Assembly (NCBI GenBank): GCA_003543635.1 | Contig: DNAE01000024.1 | Span: 1 to 10,365 of the forward strand | Length of the DNA stretch: 10,365 nt | Direction: 5' to 3' | Source: Clostridiales bacterium | GTDB taxonomy: Bacteria; Bacillota; Clostridia; Saccharofermentanales; Saccharofermentanaceae | Shown here: one piece after another, positions 1 to 6,950 of the stretch | Position numbering within the stretch: the first letter of the stretch is position 1 | Layout of the letters: every line of letters begins with the position of its first letter | Notes under the pieces: generated by a model | What the model was told of the DNA's origin: nothing | The model's input: the letters and a program-made list of their open reading frames with translations, nothing else | Databases searched by the model: none | Program-made: the position numbers and the translations under genes

Positions 1-620
1 ATGCTGCCCGTGGCCCTGTCATTATAGAGGAATACCTTTATCCTCTGTCCGCCGTATACGTCGATCTCCCGGACTTCACGGGTCACGGGATTCGTAGCGG
101 TAACATGTACCACTCCGTCGGTCACCACCAGGCCCTCCCTGCCGTTCTCATCATAGAAGACATATCCGGAGGTTCCCCTGATACCGACGATCATGGTGGA
201 TGTTCTTATATCGAAGGTCTCGTCGTCCTTAAGGCTCTCGGTGACCTCAAAATAGAGACCTCCCTTCGTAAGGTTCAATTCGATCTGATTTCTCTTCTTG
301 TTGAATTCCGCCCTGCTGTTCTTATCCAGCGTGACGATCTTCTTGTCGTCAAGGCTGATGGAGGCAAGTCCGTCGGCTCCCGTATTGATGGCATCACCGC
401 TCTGGAACCTGATACTGTCCAGGACGGGTTTTGTGTTGCCGTTGCCGTCCTCGATGCTCACCGAGCCTTCAGCCCTGATAAGTCTCATGGTCGTGGCTGT
501 AAGACCCGTACCGAGTACTATGCCAAGCACAACGGCGATGATGATAACGGCCCCGGAAGAGCCCAGTATTATTGCCTTTGTCTTCGTCGACAGATCCTTA
601 AATCTCTGAATTATTCCCAT
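1..620 (-). CDS. FecR-domain protein with N-terminal membrane anchor (3' end outside window)
   Basis: The gene reads leftwards from ATG at 620-618 and runs off the left edge; 206 codons are visible. The start is set by a GAGGG ribosome binding site just upstream. Residues 1-15 are short and basic, about 16-40 form one hydrophobic helix (AIILGSSGAVIIIAVVLG), and the rest should lie outside the membrane. Residues 45-200 look like a FecR domain: MRLIRAEGSVSIEDGNG, then a segment with SGDAINTGADGLASISL, and the diagnostic TMIVGIRGTSGYVF near 142-155, followed by GVVHVTA. In classical FecR this domain senses a TonB-dependent receptor and acts with an anti-sigma region. Here no anti-sigma region is seen and Gram-positives lack such receptors, so it is better seen as an extracytoplasmic FecR-fold protein of unknown role. 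What follows residue 206 is not visible. It is divergent from the four-helix membrane protein gene. The family call is fairly sure; the function is not known. Confidence 0.85.
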   Translation of the reverse strand, partial: MGIIQRFKDLSTKTKAIILGSSGAVIIIAVVLGIVLGTGLTATTMRLIRAEGSVSIEDGNGNTKPVLDSIRFQSGDAINTGADGLASISLDDKKIVTLDKNSRAEFNKKRNQIELNLTKGGLYFEVTESLKDDETFDIRTSTMIVGIRGTSGYVFYDENGREGLVVTDGVVHVTATNPVTREVREIDVYGGQRIKVFLYNDRATGS

Positions 621-632
621 AAAAAACACCCT

Positions 633-645
633 CAATGAATCATTG
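633..645. promoter_or_regulatory. Perfect 6+1+6 inverted repeat in the FecR gene leader
   Basis: CAATGA-A-TCATTG lies between the probable FecR-gene promoter and its ribosome binding site. It is the right size for a repressor half-site pair, but short palindromes in AT-rich spacers also arise by chance. Its role is not known. Confidence 0.3.
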
Positions 646-661
646 CCTAAATGACAAGAGT

Positions 662-669
662 ATTTTATA
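662..669 (-). promoter_or_regulatory. Possible -10 region of the FecR-domain gene
   Basis: On the minus strand the sequence reads TATAAAAT, giving TATAAA or TAAAAT as a -10 about 45 bases before the start codon. The -35 candidates 17 bases upstream (TGTTTA or TTTATT) are poor matches, so this is only a likely location. Confidence 0.35.
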
Positions 670-697
670 TTATTTGCGCGGGAGAATAAACACGTTA

Positions 698-726
698 TTG
701 TAAATATCATACTTATGGCTGATAAT
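698..726 (+). promoter_or_regulatory. Sigma-A type promoter of the four-helix membrane protein gene
   Basis: TTGTAA at 698-703 and GATAAT at 721-726 are separated by exactly 17 bases, matching 4/6 and 5/6 of the housekeeping consensus. Transcription would begin near 733, just ahead of the AAGGGAG ribosome binding site at 741-747. Confidence 0.6.
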
Positions 727-757
727 GATCCTAGTGAGATAAGGGAGATCAAATGAT

Positions 758-1708
758 ATGAAAGAGAATACTGCATCAGATATATTGAGGGTGATCTTTA
801 CCGTCATTCTCGTCCCGGTATTGTTCCTTTTGACGGCGGCTGCGATCCTGGAGATGACTGCCCTTAACCCCGTTTACTGGAAGAAGACCATCTTCGGGAA
901 AGAAGGTCGTGAATTCATCGTCGACAGTTTCATGGAAGAGGGACCCACGGACAACGGACTCCTCGAAGAACTGGAACTGGATGACAATTACACGAAGGAT
1001 ATGTTCTCAGACTTCATGAATATCATGATCGACGAGGCCTTCGAGGTGGTCATCGACGAAGACACGGAAGTTGACCGGGACAGATTCGATGATTTCCTGG
1101 ATAAGTATGACTATGATGAGATACTCGAAGACAAGGGGATGTCAAGATCCGAGATCTCCGATAAAAAGGACGAGATCTACGATGTATTCAACGAGCAACT
1201 GGAAGAACTCCACGACGACCTGAATGAAGACGGTACCCTGAAGGAGATCAACCGCATCAGTGAGAAACTCAATAGGACCGTTATCTGCACCGCCATTATC
1301 GCGGTCATTCTCATGGTCCCTCTCATGATCATCCACAAGAACAAGTGGCGTCCCGTCAGGAACTTCGGTATCGCCCTCTGGGTCTCCCAGCTCGGCACAT
1401 GCCTGATATGGCTCCTGTTATTCATAGCCACCGCAGCTGCCTATGAGGAGAAGCTCGTCGAACGCTCTTCCGAATCGGATGCCGTGATCGGTCATCTCGT
1501 CAAGAATATGGTGGGAGGAATAACCCTCTTCTACTTCGCCCTCCTGATCCTGGGATTCGTCATCATGGGCGTTGCCATCAAGATGATAGGGATCACGAAC
1601 GATACGATCATAGATTCCGAAGACGGAGCAGGCTCCTATGACAATGAGGACGGCATGGGATACAGGGATTACAACGACCCTTCCTTCTCCCCCGTCAACA
1701 TGGAGTAA
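758..1708 (+). CDS. Hypothetical acidic membrane protein, four predicted helices
   Basis: The protein has 316 residues and matches no family I recognise. ATG at 758 is chosen because AAGGGAG (741-747) precedes it by 10 bases and the ATG at 753 runs into a stop after two codons. Hydrophobic helices are visible at about 10-32, 174-192, 205-228 and 253-275. Between the first and second is a domain of about 140 residues very rich in Asp and Glu (DDNYTKDMFSDF, VVIDEDTEVDRDRFDDF), predicted helical, and probably on the outside if the N-terminus is inside. A short acidic tail (DSEDGAGSYDNEDG) follows the last helix. The promoter region is shared with the divergent FecR-domain gene, which is also membrane-anchored. 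The last 40 bp overlap the end of the MutS-like gene on the other strand. The coding call is secure; no function can be assigned. Confidence 0.85.
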   Translation: MKENTASDILRVIFTVILVPVLFLLTAAAILEMTALNPVYWKKTIFGKEGREFIVDSFMEEGPTDNGLLEELELDDNYTKDMFSDFMNIMIDEAFEVVIDEDTEVDRDRFDDFLDKYDYDEILEDKGMSRSEISDKKDEIYDVFNEQLEELHDDLNEDGTLKEINRISEKLNRTVICTAIIAVILMVPLMIIHKNKWRPVRNFGIALWVSQLGTCLIWLLLFIATAAAYEEKLVERSSESDAVIGHLVKNMVGGITLFYFALLILGFVIMGVAIKMIGITNDTIIDSEDGAGSYDNEDGMGYRDYNDPSFSPVNME

Positions 1709-3399
1709 GTAACACCGTATTTCTCGGCGATATCCTTTGCATAGCTCATTCCCTCGGGGGGAGCCACCTCCACCTTGAAGGAACGCTTTCCGTCGTCGCT
1801 CCGTACGATGAGGGAGGATGCCTTTTTCGCTCTGCCCTCGTTGAAGCTTTCCACGTCGCCCCCGAGTTTATGCATATGGGTGTTGAAGATGGTACGGGTA
1901 CCCTTGTCCAGAAGTGCCTTGATCGAGTCCCCCGCGATGTAGTAGCCCTCTTCAAAGGAGGTCGTTGAGAAGGATTCGTTCAGGAGCACCAGGCTCTCAC
2001 CCGTTGCCTCCCCGTATATCTCCTTGAACCTTACACACTCTTCCCCCAGACGCCCCAGGTCCATGGTCTTATCCTCATCCGCGGGGAAGTGGGTGTACAC
2101 GGAATCCACTGGAACATATCTGAAGCCGTCCCCGGGGATATAGATACCGCCCTGGGCCAGGACAAAGAGGATCCCCACCGCCTGGGTGATGGTGGTCTTT
2201 CCGCCCCTGTTGGCCCCCGTCAAGATATAGATCGTATGGTCCCCGTCGAAGGTCAGATCATTGGGGACTATCTCCCCGGCATCCTCCAGGTTCAGGGCAA
2301 GCTTCAGATTATAGATGCCGGTTCCCTTCGTGACGTCATCCCCGGAAAGCTCCGCCTCCGAGAACCTGAATCCCCGTCCCTTCTGCTTCTCGATGAATTC
2401 CGCAAATCTTATGTAATAGATGAACTCCGGTATCAGTTTGGATATGTTCACCACGGCAACGTTCATGTGCTTTGAAAGGATCTCCTTGAGCTTTTTGACC
2501 AGGGTATCCAGGAGCTTATTGACGACCCCGCCCAGATAGAAGGTGGTGTTCTGGTTCCCGTCCCCCTCCGATACGTTTACGATGGTGCTCCTTATCCTGC
2601 TGTCCAGGAAGGGCATATTCTGCATGGCCATGTAGCCCGTCAGCTTCTCGAAGTAGCCGGAAAGCTCCCCGTTCCCGGGTTTTTCCACCTGACGGTAGTG
2701 CATGTCGCCGTTCCAGTCAGTCCCCTTGGAGATGCCGTTCTTCGTGGCCACGGCATCGGCGAAGTTGCCGAGGATACCGGACTTTTTAAAGGGTTTGTCG
2801 TTCACGGATATGAGTCCCAGGGAGGTGGCCTCGAACCGCTCGTTCACGTTGATGCCCACCGTGACGCTCTTGATGTCCTCCGTGGTGACCTTGAGGTTTC
2901 CCACATCCTTCTTGAGTTCCGCAAAGGAGGCTGCCTCGTAGATATCGTCGATATACTTCTTGAAGTCCTTAAGTCCCGGGGAGGTTACCTTCACATCCGA
3001 GAGGGCCTCCCGCATCGCCTCGATGACTTCGATATAATTCTTCAGCGTATCCAGCCGGTGCATCAGATCCCACAGCCCCAGGGACTCGTCGGTATTCTTC
3101 CTTATGGTGCCGTAGTCCCTCAGGAACTCGATCCTGTCGAAGAGCTCCGTCATCTTCGCCCTGAGTTCCGGCAGGGCCAGGATATCGGCAAACACCTTCT
3201 GCCTGTAAAGGGCCACCCGTCTGTCGGAGGTCATGTTTGAAAGGACCGTCAGGATCATCTGCTGCTCCTTTGGGTCCGGTGTTATCCCCGAAACGATATT
3301 TTGAAGTCCGAGATCGTGGACGGTGGTCTTGCCCAACTGCTTATATACCGTGTCCTCGTAGTAAGGGAACAATATGCTCACTGCGTTATTATTATCCAT
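1669..3399 (-). CDS. MutS-related ATPase (MutS domain V family, stand-alone)
   Basis: The protein has 576 residues from the ATG at 3399-3397. This start has a GGGAGG ribosome binding site 8 bases upstream. An in-frame ATG ten codons earlier (3429) sits inside the TATAAT box, so it should not be transcribed. The C-terminal half is a MutS-type ABC ATPase: Walker A GANRGGKT at 395-402, a segment DKTMDLGRLGEE near 443-454 in the signature-loop position, Walker B LVLLNES at 470-476, and the switch histidine motif THMH at 507-510, followed by PPEGMSYAKDIAEKYG. The N-terminal part is helical and resembles the MutS core/lever region; the mismatch-reading domain I is not evident. Canonical MutS has Asp-Glu in Walker B and here it is Asn-Glu. 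MutS relatives of this size are often annotated as mismatch repair proteins, but a repair role is unproven, and I see no MutL gene nearby. It probably binds DNA or RNA branches using ATP. Confidence 0.9.
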   Translation of the reverse strand: MDNNNAVSILFPYYEDTVYKQLGKTTVHDLGLQNIVSGITPDPKEQQMILTVLSNMTSDRRVALYRQKVFADILALPELRAKMTELFDRIEFLRDYGTIRKNTDESLGLWDLMHRLDTLKNYIEVIEAMREALSDVKVTSPGLKDFKKYIDDIYEAASFAELKKDVGNLKVTTEDIKSVTVGINVNERFEATSLGLISVNDKPFKKSGILGNFADAVATKNGISKGTDWNGDMHYRQVEKPGNGELSGYFEKLTGYMAMQNMPFLDSRIRSTIVNVSEGDGNQNTTFYLGGVVNKLLDTLVKKLKEILSKHMNVAVVNISKLIPEFIYYIRFAEFIEKQKGRGFRFSEAELSGDDVTKGTGIYNLKLALNLEDAGEIVPNDLTFDGDHTIYILTGANRGGKTTITQAVGILFVLAQGGIYIPGDGFRYVPVDSVYTHFPADEDKTMDLGRLGEECVRFKEIYGEATGESLVLLNESFSTTSFEEGYYIAGDSIKALLDKGTRTIFNTHMHKLGGDVESFNEGRAKKASSLIVRSDDGKRSFKVEVAPPEGMSYAKDIAEKYGVTYSMLTGEKEGSL

Positions 3400-3427
3400 G
3401 GTGCCGCCTCCCTGTGGTTCTTTCCCC

Positions 3428-3433
3428 ATTATA
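3428..3433 (-). promoter_or_regulatory. -10 box of the MutS-like gene
   Basis: The minus strand carries a perfect TATAAT. Transcription would start near 3421, which leaves a 5' leader of about 20 bases containing the GGGAGG site. No good -35 is seen 16-18 bases upstream. The position excludes the upstream ATG at 3429 as a translation start. Confidence 0.6.
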
Positions 3434-3457
3434 AAACATCAGGTCGATGAGAGCACG

Positions 3458-3502
3458 AAAAAAGGGAACCGCAACAGGGGGGGTGAAAGAGCGATTCCCT
3501 TT
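3458..3502 (-). terminator. Rho-independent terminator of the DUF4428 gene
   Basis: Read on the minus strand, AAAGGGAATCGC (3502-3491) pairs with GCGGTTCCCTTT (3472-3461) across an 18-base loop, with one mismatch, and the stem runs into six T. It begins 26 bases after the stop codon at 3529, so it should insulate the DUF4428 gene from the MutS-like gene. Confidence 0.85.
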
Positions 3503-3528
3503 GGTAAGAGTTTAAGAAATAAAACCCG

Positions 3529-4398
3529 TCAGTTGACCTGATTCTCGGCTTCGTCGGCCTTTCTGGAATAGACCGCAAGTCCGGAGGACGATGCGTCGTC
3601 CGCAGACTTCTGTGCCTGTTCCATCTGCTCCATGAGCTTCTCGTTGCCCTCGGGATCCTCTCCCTTGATGGCAGCCTTCATGACACCGCCCATAAGCTTG
3701 GCCATGTCCGTCTTTGCCTGGAGGTCTCTTTTCTCCTCCTTGGACATGCCGAAGTTGAAAAGTCCCTTAGAGCTGTCATGGACACCGAATATCCAGTCAA
3801 AATGCTGGATCGCATTATCGGCATAGTTGGTATCCTTCTCGCTCTTCCTGAAACAGAGCTTGATGTCCCTCGTGTTCCAGGGGTAAGGATGCTGATTCTT
3901 GTTGTTGGAATCAGCGGCGCCCATATTGGGATTGGGAGCAACGAGCTTAAGGATGATACCATCCTCCTTAAATGTCTCGGGCTTGCCCTGTTCCGTGGGC
4001 TTGTTCATCTCGGTGTACATCTCATACGACATTACCTCATCGTATCTGATGACCTCGTGATTCACCTTGTTCTTCGTGTTCTTGTTTGCGGCTATAACCA
4101 GGAAGCCGTAGTCGTCATAAAATCTAATCCCTTTTTCCCTTACTGTTGAGGGCAGTGCAGAGCACTTTGAATTCTGAAGAAGATCCTGGTATATCTTCTC
4201 TCTTTTCTCCATGAACCTTATGTGGTCCTCTACCGCATTCTTGTCAAGTTCCGAGAGTTTTACATACTCACTGCACTTCCTCGTGCAGTCGCTGCAAATG
4301 TACTGCTTGTCCTTGATCTTGTCACGCTTCAAAGGGCCGCACTCGGTTCCGCAAAGACAACATGTCTGTTTGCCGAAAAGGTTGCTGAAAAATCCCAT
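3529..4398 (-). CDS. DUF4428-type zinc-ribbon protein
   Basis: The protein has 289 residues starting at the ATG at 4398-4396, which has GGAGG 7 bases upstream. A longer frame to 4443 is open, but its first ATG lies upstream of the -10 box (4434-4429) and has no ribosome binding site. Residues 12-40 form a zinc ribbon: CxxC at 13-16 (with extra Cys at 14 and 20) and CSDC at 35-38. The signature FFSNLFGKQTCCLCG with KIKDKQYICSDC is typical of the DUF4428 family. The remaining region is a soluble domain with KNQHPYPWNTRDIKLCF and DNAIQHFDWIFG, then a charged, Gln/Ala-rich C-terminus. No signal peptide or membrane helix is seen, so it should be cytoplasmic. The family has no established function; related proteins often carry PH-like or SHOCT modules, which I infer but cannot confirm here. 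It is a single-gene unit, divergent from the peptidase gene and ended by its own terminator. Confidence 0.85.
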   Translation of the reverse strand: MGFFSNLFGKQTCCLCGTECGPLKRDKIKDKQYICSDCTRKCSEYVKLSELDKNAVEDHIRFMEKREKIYQDLLQNSKCSALPSTVREKGIRFYDDYGFLVIAANKNTKNKVNHEVIRYDEVMSYEMYTEMNKPTEQGKPETFKEDGIILKLVAPNPNMGAADSNNKNQHPYPWNTRDIKLCFRKSEKDTNYADNAIQHFDWIFGVHDSSKGLFNFGMSKEEKRDLQAKTDMAKLMGGVMKAAIKGEDPEGNEKLMEQMEQAQKSADDASSSGLAVYSRKADEAENQVN

Positions 4399-4428
4399 AT
4401 CGAACCTCCGTACTGAACTTACGAATCG

Positions 4429-4434
4429 ATTATA
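4429..4434 (-). promoter_or_regulatory. -10 box of the DUF4428 gene
   Basis: The minus strand carries a perfect TATAAT 30 bases before the chosen start codon. The -35 position 17 bases upstream (4457-4452) is a weak ATTAAA that overlaps the left arm of the palindrome at 4455-4474. Confidence 0.6.
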
Positions 4435-4454
4435 TTTGAACATCGGACGGATTT

Positions 4455-4474
4455 AATCATCCTTTTGGATGATT
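4455..4474. promoter_or_regulatory. Perfect palindrome between divergent promoters, candidate operator
   Basis: AATCATCC-TTTT-GGATGATT is an 8-bp perfect inverted repeat with a 4-base spacer. Its left edge covers the -35 position of the minus-strand DUF4428 promoter (-10 at 4429-4434). Its right edge covers the -35 position of the plus-strand peptidase promoter (-10 at 4492-4497). A dimeric regulator bound here could control both genes. It is followed on the plus strand by TTT, so a terminator-like hairpin is the alternative, but no plus-strand gene ends nearby. Confidence 0.5.
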
Positions 4475-4476
4475 TT

Positions 4477-4489
4477 TGCCCACAGGGCA
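4477..4489. promoter_or_regulatory. Second short inverted repeat in the peptidase promoter spacer
   Basis: TGCCC-ACA-GGGCA is a perfect 5-bp repeat with a 3-base spacer. It ends two bases before the TATAAT at 4492 and begins two bases after the larger palindrome. It may be part of the same control region or chance. Confidence 0.3.
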
Positions 4490-4491
4490 TG

Positions 4492-4497
4492 TATAAT
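4492..4497 (+). promoter_or_regulatory. -10 box of the clostripain-family gene
   Basis: A perfect TATAAT lies 35 bases before the ATG, giving a start near 4504 and a leader holding AAGGGGA (4519-4525), 7 bases from the ATG. The -35 position (ATGATT at 4469-4474) is poor, which suits a promoter needing an activator or held by a repressor. Confidence 0.6.
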
Positions 4498-4532
4498 CTT
4501 GTTATATACTTGAAACATAAGGGGAATGGCCT

Positions 4533-6836
4533 ATGAGAAAAACGATAATATCCCTCATCACGGCTGTAACGGTCCTGCTGGGAAGCATGTCCGTTGTTAT
4601 GGCTGACAGGGTCAGTACGACGAGTGATTCCGCAAAGTGGACGGTATTCGTATATCTTTGCGGATCCGATCTTGAATCGTACTACGGTTGCGCATCGGGA
4701 GATCTTTACGAGATGATCGATGCCCAGACGGGAGATGACGTCAGGTTCGTAGTGGAGACGGGAGGCGCCGCCAGCTGGGAAAGCGAAGTTGATCCCAACT
4801 ACAATGAAAGATATCTCGTACAGAACGGAATAGCGACGCTTGTGGACCAGCAGCCCAGGTCCAGCATGGGCGACAGTACCACCCTTGCGGACTTCCTTAA
4901 CTGGGGCGTGCAGAACTACCCCGCCGACCACATGGCTCTGATCTTCTGGAACCACGGCAGCGGCAGCATCAACGGCGTCTGCTTCGACGAGAATGAGTAC
5001 TACGATTCCCTCTCGCTCCGCGAGATCGACGCAGCCCTCATGAGCGTTTCCATCCCCGGCGGAAAGCTGGACTTCATCGGATTCGATGCCTGCCTGATGG
5101 CAACCATCGAGACGGCGTCGATCCTGGCACCCTACGCCAAGTATATGATCGCCTCCGAGGAGATCGAGCCCGGATCCGGATGGGACTATGTTTCCCTCGG
5201 CAACTACCTGGGCAGCAATCCCAACGTTGATGCCCTCACCCTGGGCTACGAGATCTGCGATTCTTACTTTGAATCCGCAGGAGCCGAGGATGCCACCCTC
5301 ACCCTCGCCGACCTCTCCAAGGTGGCGGCCTTCAAGACGGCATACGACATCTTCACGGAGAATCTCTATAACGCGGGTTACGATGAGGCAACCCTTGCCG
5401 AGATCGTAAGGGGCATAACGGACGCCGACAACTTCGGCGGCAACAACGCTTCCGAGGGATATACCAACATGGTGGATCTCGGCGGCATCATCGAGGCGGG
5501 CTCTCCCTACGCCCTGGGCGGAGATGCAGCCCTTGCTGCCCTTGCCGATATCGTAGTCTATAACGTAAACGGCAGTCTCCACGCATATGCCTCCGGTCTT
5601 GCCACATATTATCCCCTTTCCATCCAGGGTTCCTCCGAGATGCAGACCTTCGAGACCGTCTGCGTGTCTCCCTACTATCTTTCCTTCATCGACAGACAGG
5701 GATACGGCAGCGTCAACGATGGTGATATCAGCGATTACGACGAGCACCAGTGGACCTCCGATGAATATGAGGAATTCAACTACGAAGACTCCTATGTCAT
5801 CGACGATGACACAGGTTACTACACATACGACGACACGGCGGTATACGACGACGGTTACTGGGATTACATCGACGATTATCAGGTAACGGGACAGAGCCCC
5901 CTGATCACCTTCTCCCAGCAGCCCACCCTGGATACCAACGGTGTATACAGCTTCATCCTGGACGACAGCGGTTACAACTACACGGAGTCCGTCGAGGGAG
6001 TGGTATACGAGATCTACGACGATGCTTACGTTTCCCTCGGTTCAACATACGATGTGGTCGCCAACTGGACCACGGGAAGATTCTCCGACGGATTCGACGG
6101 TTACTGGCTCTCCCTTCCCGACGGTCAGAACCTCTGTATCTACGAGGTCAAGAACATTGACGGCTACACCGTTTATACCGCACCCGTAAGAGTAAACGGC
6201 GAGGTCGCTTATCTCCGTATGGTGGAGGATGCGCAGGGCAATATCTCCGTTAAGGGATACTGGGACGGTGTCTCCTACTTCGGATCCTCCGACAGAGACG
6301 TTATCCCCCTGGTTCCCGGCGATGTCATCAAGCCCCTCTACGACTGGTGGGATCCTTCGATCGGCGACTGGGGCGAGGGATACTATGCAGGCTCCGAATA
6401 TACGGTAACCGATAACTTCTACGTTCAGGATGCCCTTATGGAGCCCTGCCCCTACATGTTCGCATTCTGCATCAACGACATCTTCGGAGACTACTATCTC
6501 ACCGATTACGTGGTGTTCGAGGTGGATGCGGCAGGTAATCTCTACTACCATGACGATTACGACTTCAGCTCATATGACAACACCGACACCTTCGACTACG
6601 ATGAGGGATATGAGCTCAGCTACGAAGCAGGCTACTGGTACTTTGACGAGCCCTTCAACTACCAGGGCTACGACAACTACTGGGATTACTACTACAGCAC
6701 GGATTACGACTTCCTGTCGGATCCCTACTACGACTACTACCATTATTACGACTATGACTACAGCAGTTATGACTACAGCAGCTATGACAACAACGACTAT
6801 AGCGATTACGATTACGACAATAGCCACGATCAGTGA
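4533..6836 (+). CDS. Secreted C11 peptidase (clostripain family) with Tyr/Asp-rich C-terminus
   Basis: The protein has 767 residues. Residues 1-24 form a Sec signal peptide (MRKTIISLITAVTVLLG...VMA) with likely cleavage after Ala24. The C11 catalytic core starts at about residue 35 (WTVFVYLCGSDLES). The catalytic pair is visible: His141 in FWNHGSG and Cys187 in IGFDACLMA, followed by ASEEIEPGSGWDY (207-219). C11 enzymes are cysteine endopeptidases that cut after Arg or Lys and are often activated by self-cleavage; Arg163 and Lys178 lie between the catalytic residues, where such a cut could occur. After the core (to about 390) come a Tyr/Asp-rich linker (about 395-450), a beta-rich region (about 455-600), and a tail of extreme composition. 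Residues 671-767 contain 30 Tyr and 23 Asp, and 601-767 contain no Lys or Arg. No LPXTG motif or C-terminal membrane helix is seen, so it is probably released. The family call is very sure; the substrate is unknown. Confidence 0.93.
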   Translation: MRKTIISLITAVTVLLGSMSVVMADRVSTTSDSAKWTVFVYLCGSDLESYYGCASGDLYEMIDAQTGDDVRFVVETGGAASWESEVDPNYNERYLVQNGIATLVDQQPRSSMGDSTTLADFLNWGVQNYPADHMALIFWNHGSGSINGVCFDENEYYDSLSLREIDAALMSVSIPGGKLDFIGFDACLMATIETASILAPYAKYMIASEEIEPGSGWDYVSLGNYLGSNPNVDALTLGYEICDSYFESAGAEDATLTLADLSKVAAFKTAYDIFTENLYNAGYDEATLAEIVRGITDADNFGGNNASEGYTNMVDLGGIIEAGSPYALGGDAALAALADIVVYNVNGSLHAYASGLATYYPLSIQGSSEMQTFETVCVSPYYLSFIDRQGYGSVNDGDISDYDEHQWTSDEYEEFNYEDSYVIDDDTGYYTYDDTAVYDDGYWDYIDDYQVTGQSPLITFSQQPTLDTNGVYSFILDDSGYNYTESVEGVVYEIYDDAYVSLGSTYDVVANWTTGRFSDGFDGYWLSLPDGQNLCIYEVKNIDGYTVYTAPVRVNGEVAYLRMVEDAQGNISVKGYWDGVSYFGSSDRDVIPLVPGDVIKPLYDWWDPSIGDWGEGYYAGSEYTVTDNFYVQDALMEPCPYMFAFCINDIFGDYYLTDYVVFEVDAAGNLYYHDDYDFSSYDNTDTFDYDEGYELSYEAGYWYFDEPFNYQGYDNYWDYYYSTDYDFLSDPYYDYYHYYDYDYSSYDYSSYDNNDYSDYDYDNSHDQ
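6753..6782 (+). repeat. 15-bp tandem repeat encoding YDYSS, two copies
   Basis: TATGACTACAGCAGT at 6753-6767 is followed directly by the same 15 bases with one change (final C). A degenerate third unit starts at 6783 (TATGACAACAACGAC). This suggests that the Tyr/Asp tail of the peptidase grew by slippage or duplication. Confidence 0.7.
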
Positions 6837-6891
6837 CCCTGTTGCATGAAGAACAAAGAATTGTCATAATAGAAAAAAATAATGGTTATAT

Positions 6892-6897
6892 TATAAT
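6892..6897 (+). promoter_or_regulatory. Possible -10 box of the RND transporter gene
   Basis: TATAAT lies in a very AT-rich stretch 60 bases before the ATG. The only good -35 (TTGTCA at 6861-6866) is 25 bases away, which is too far. If real, transcription would start near 6904, so the leader would be almost entirely the hairpin at 6909-6950. Confidence 0.35.
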
Positions 6898-6908
6898 ATT
6901 GAAAAACA

Positions 6909-6950
6909 CTCCCTCCGCCTATAAGATATTTATGCTTTAGGCGGGGGGAG
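6909..6950 (+). terminator. Strong hairpin after the peptidase gene that also encloses the transporter's ribosome binding site
   Basis: CTCCCTCCGCCTA (6909-6921) pairs along all 13 positions (one G-U) with TAGGCGGGGGGAG (6938-6950) around a 16-base loop. It is followed by CTCTTTT, so it could end the peptidase transcript 72 bases after its stop. The GGGGGGAG in the right arm is also the only Shine-Dalgarno sequence for the ATG at 6958 (7-base spacing). The hairpin therefore either terminates, blocks translation of the transporter, or both. Confidence 0.7.

Noticed and set aside
3400..3429. Upstream ATG giving the MutS-like protein ten extra residues
   Set aside because: This ATG overlaps the TATAAT box and lacks a ribosome binding site, while the ATG at 3399 has GGGAGG at good spacing.
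4399..4443. Upstream ATG giving the DUF4428 protein fifteen extra residues
   Set aside because: It lies upstream of the -10 box with no ribosome binding site. The later ATG has GGAGG and begins the family's usual MGFFSNLFGK.
4455..4477. Palindrome plus T-run as a plus-strand terminator
   Set aside because: No plus-strand gene ends upstream. The stem is AT-rich and the T-run short; its position over two promoters fits an operator better.
4419..5747. Long open frame of 442 codons on the minus strand
   Set aside because: It lies antisense to the N-terminal half of the C11 peptidase, whose signal peptide and catalytic motifs are unmistakable. Its protein is repetitive in Gly/Val/Asp and matches nothing known, as expected of a frame opposite GC-biased codons.
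6932..6940. Two-codon reading frame ATG CTT TAG in the hairpin loop before the transporter gene
   Set aside because: It has no ribosome binding site and such a short frame is easily chance. It is mentioned only because of its place in a possible regulatory hairpin.
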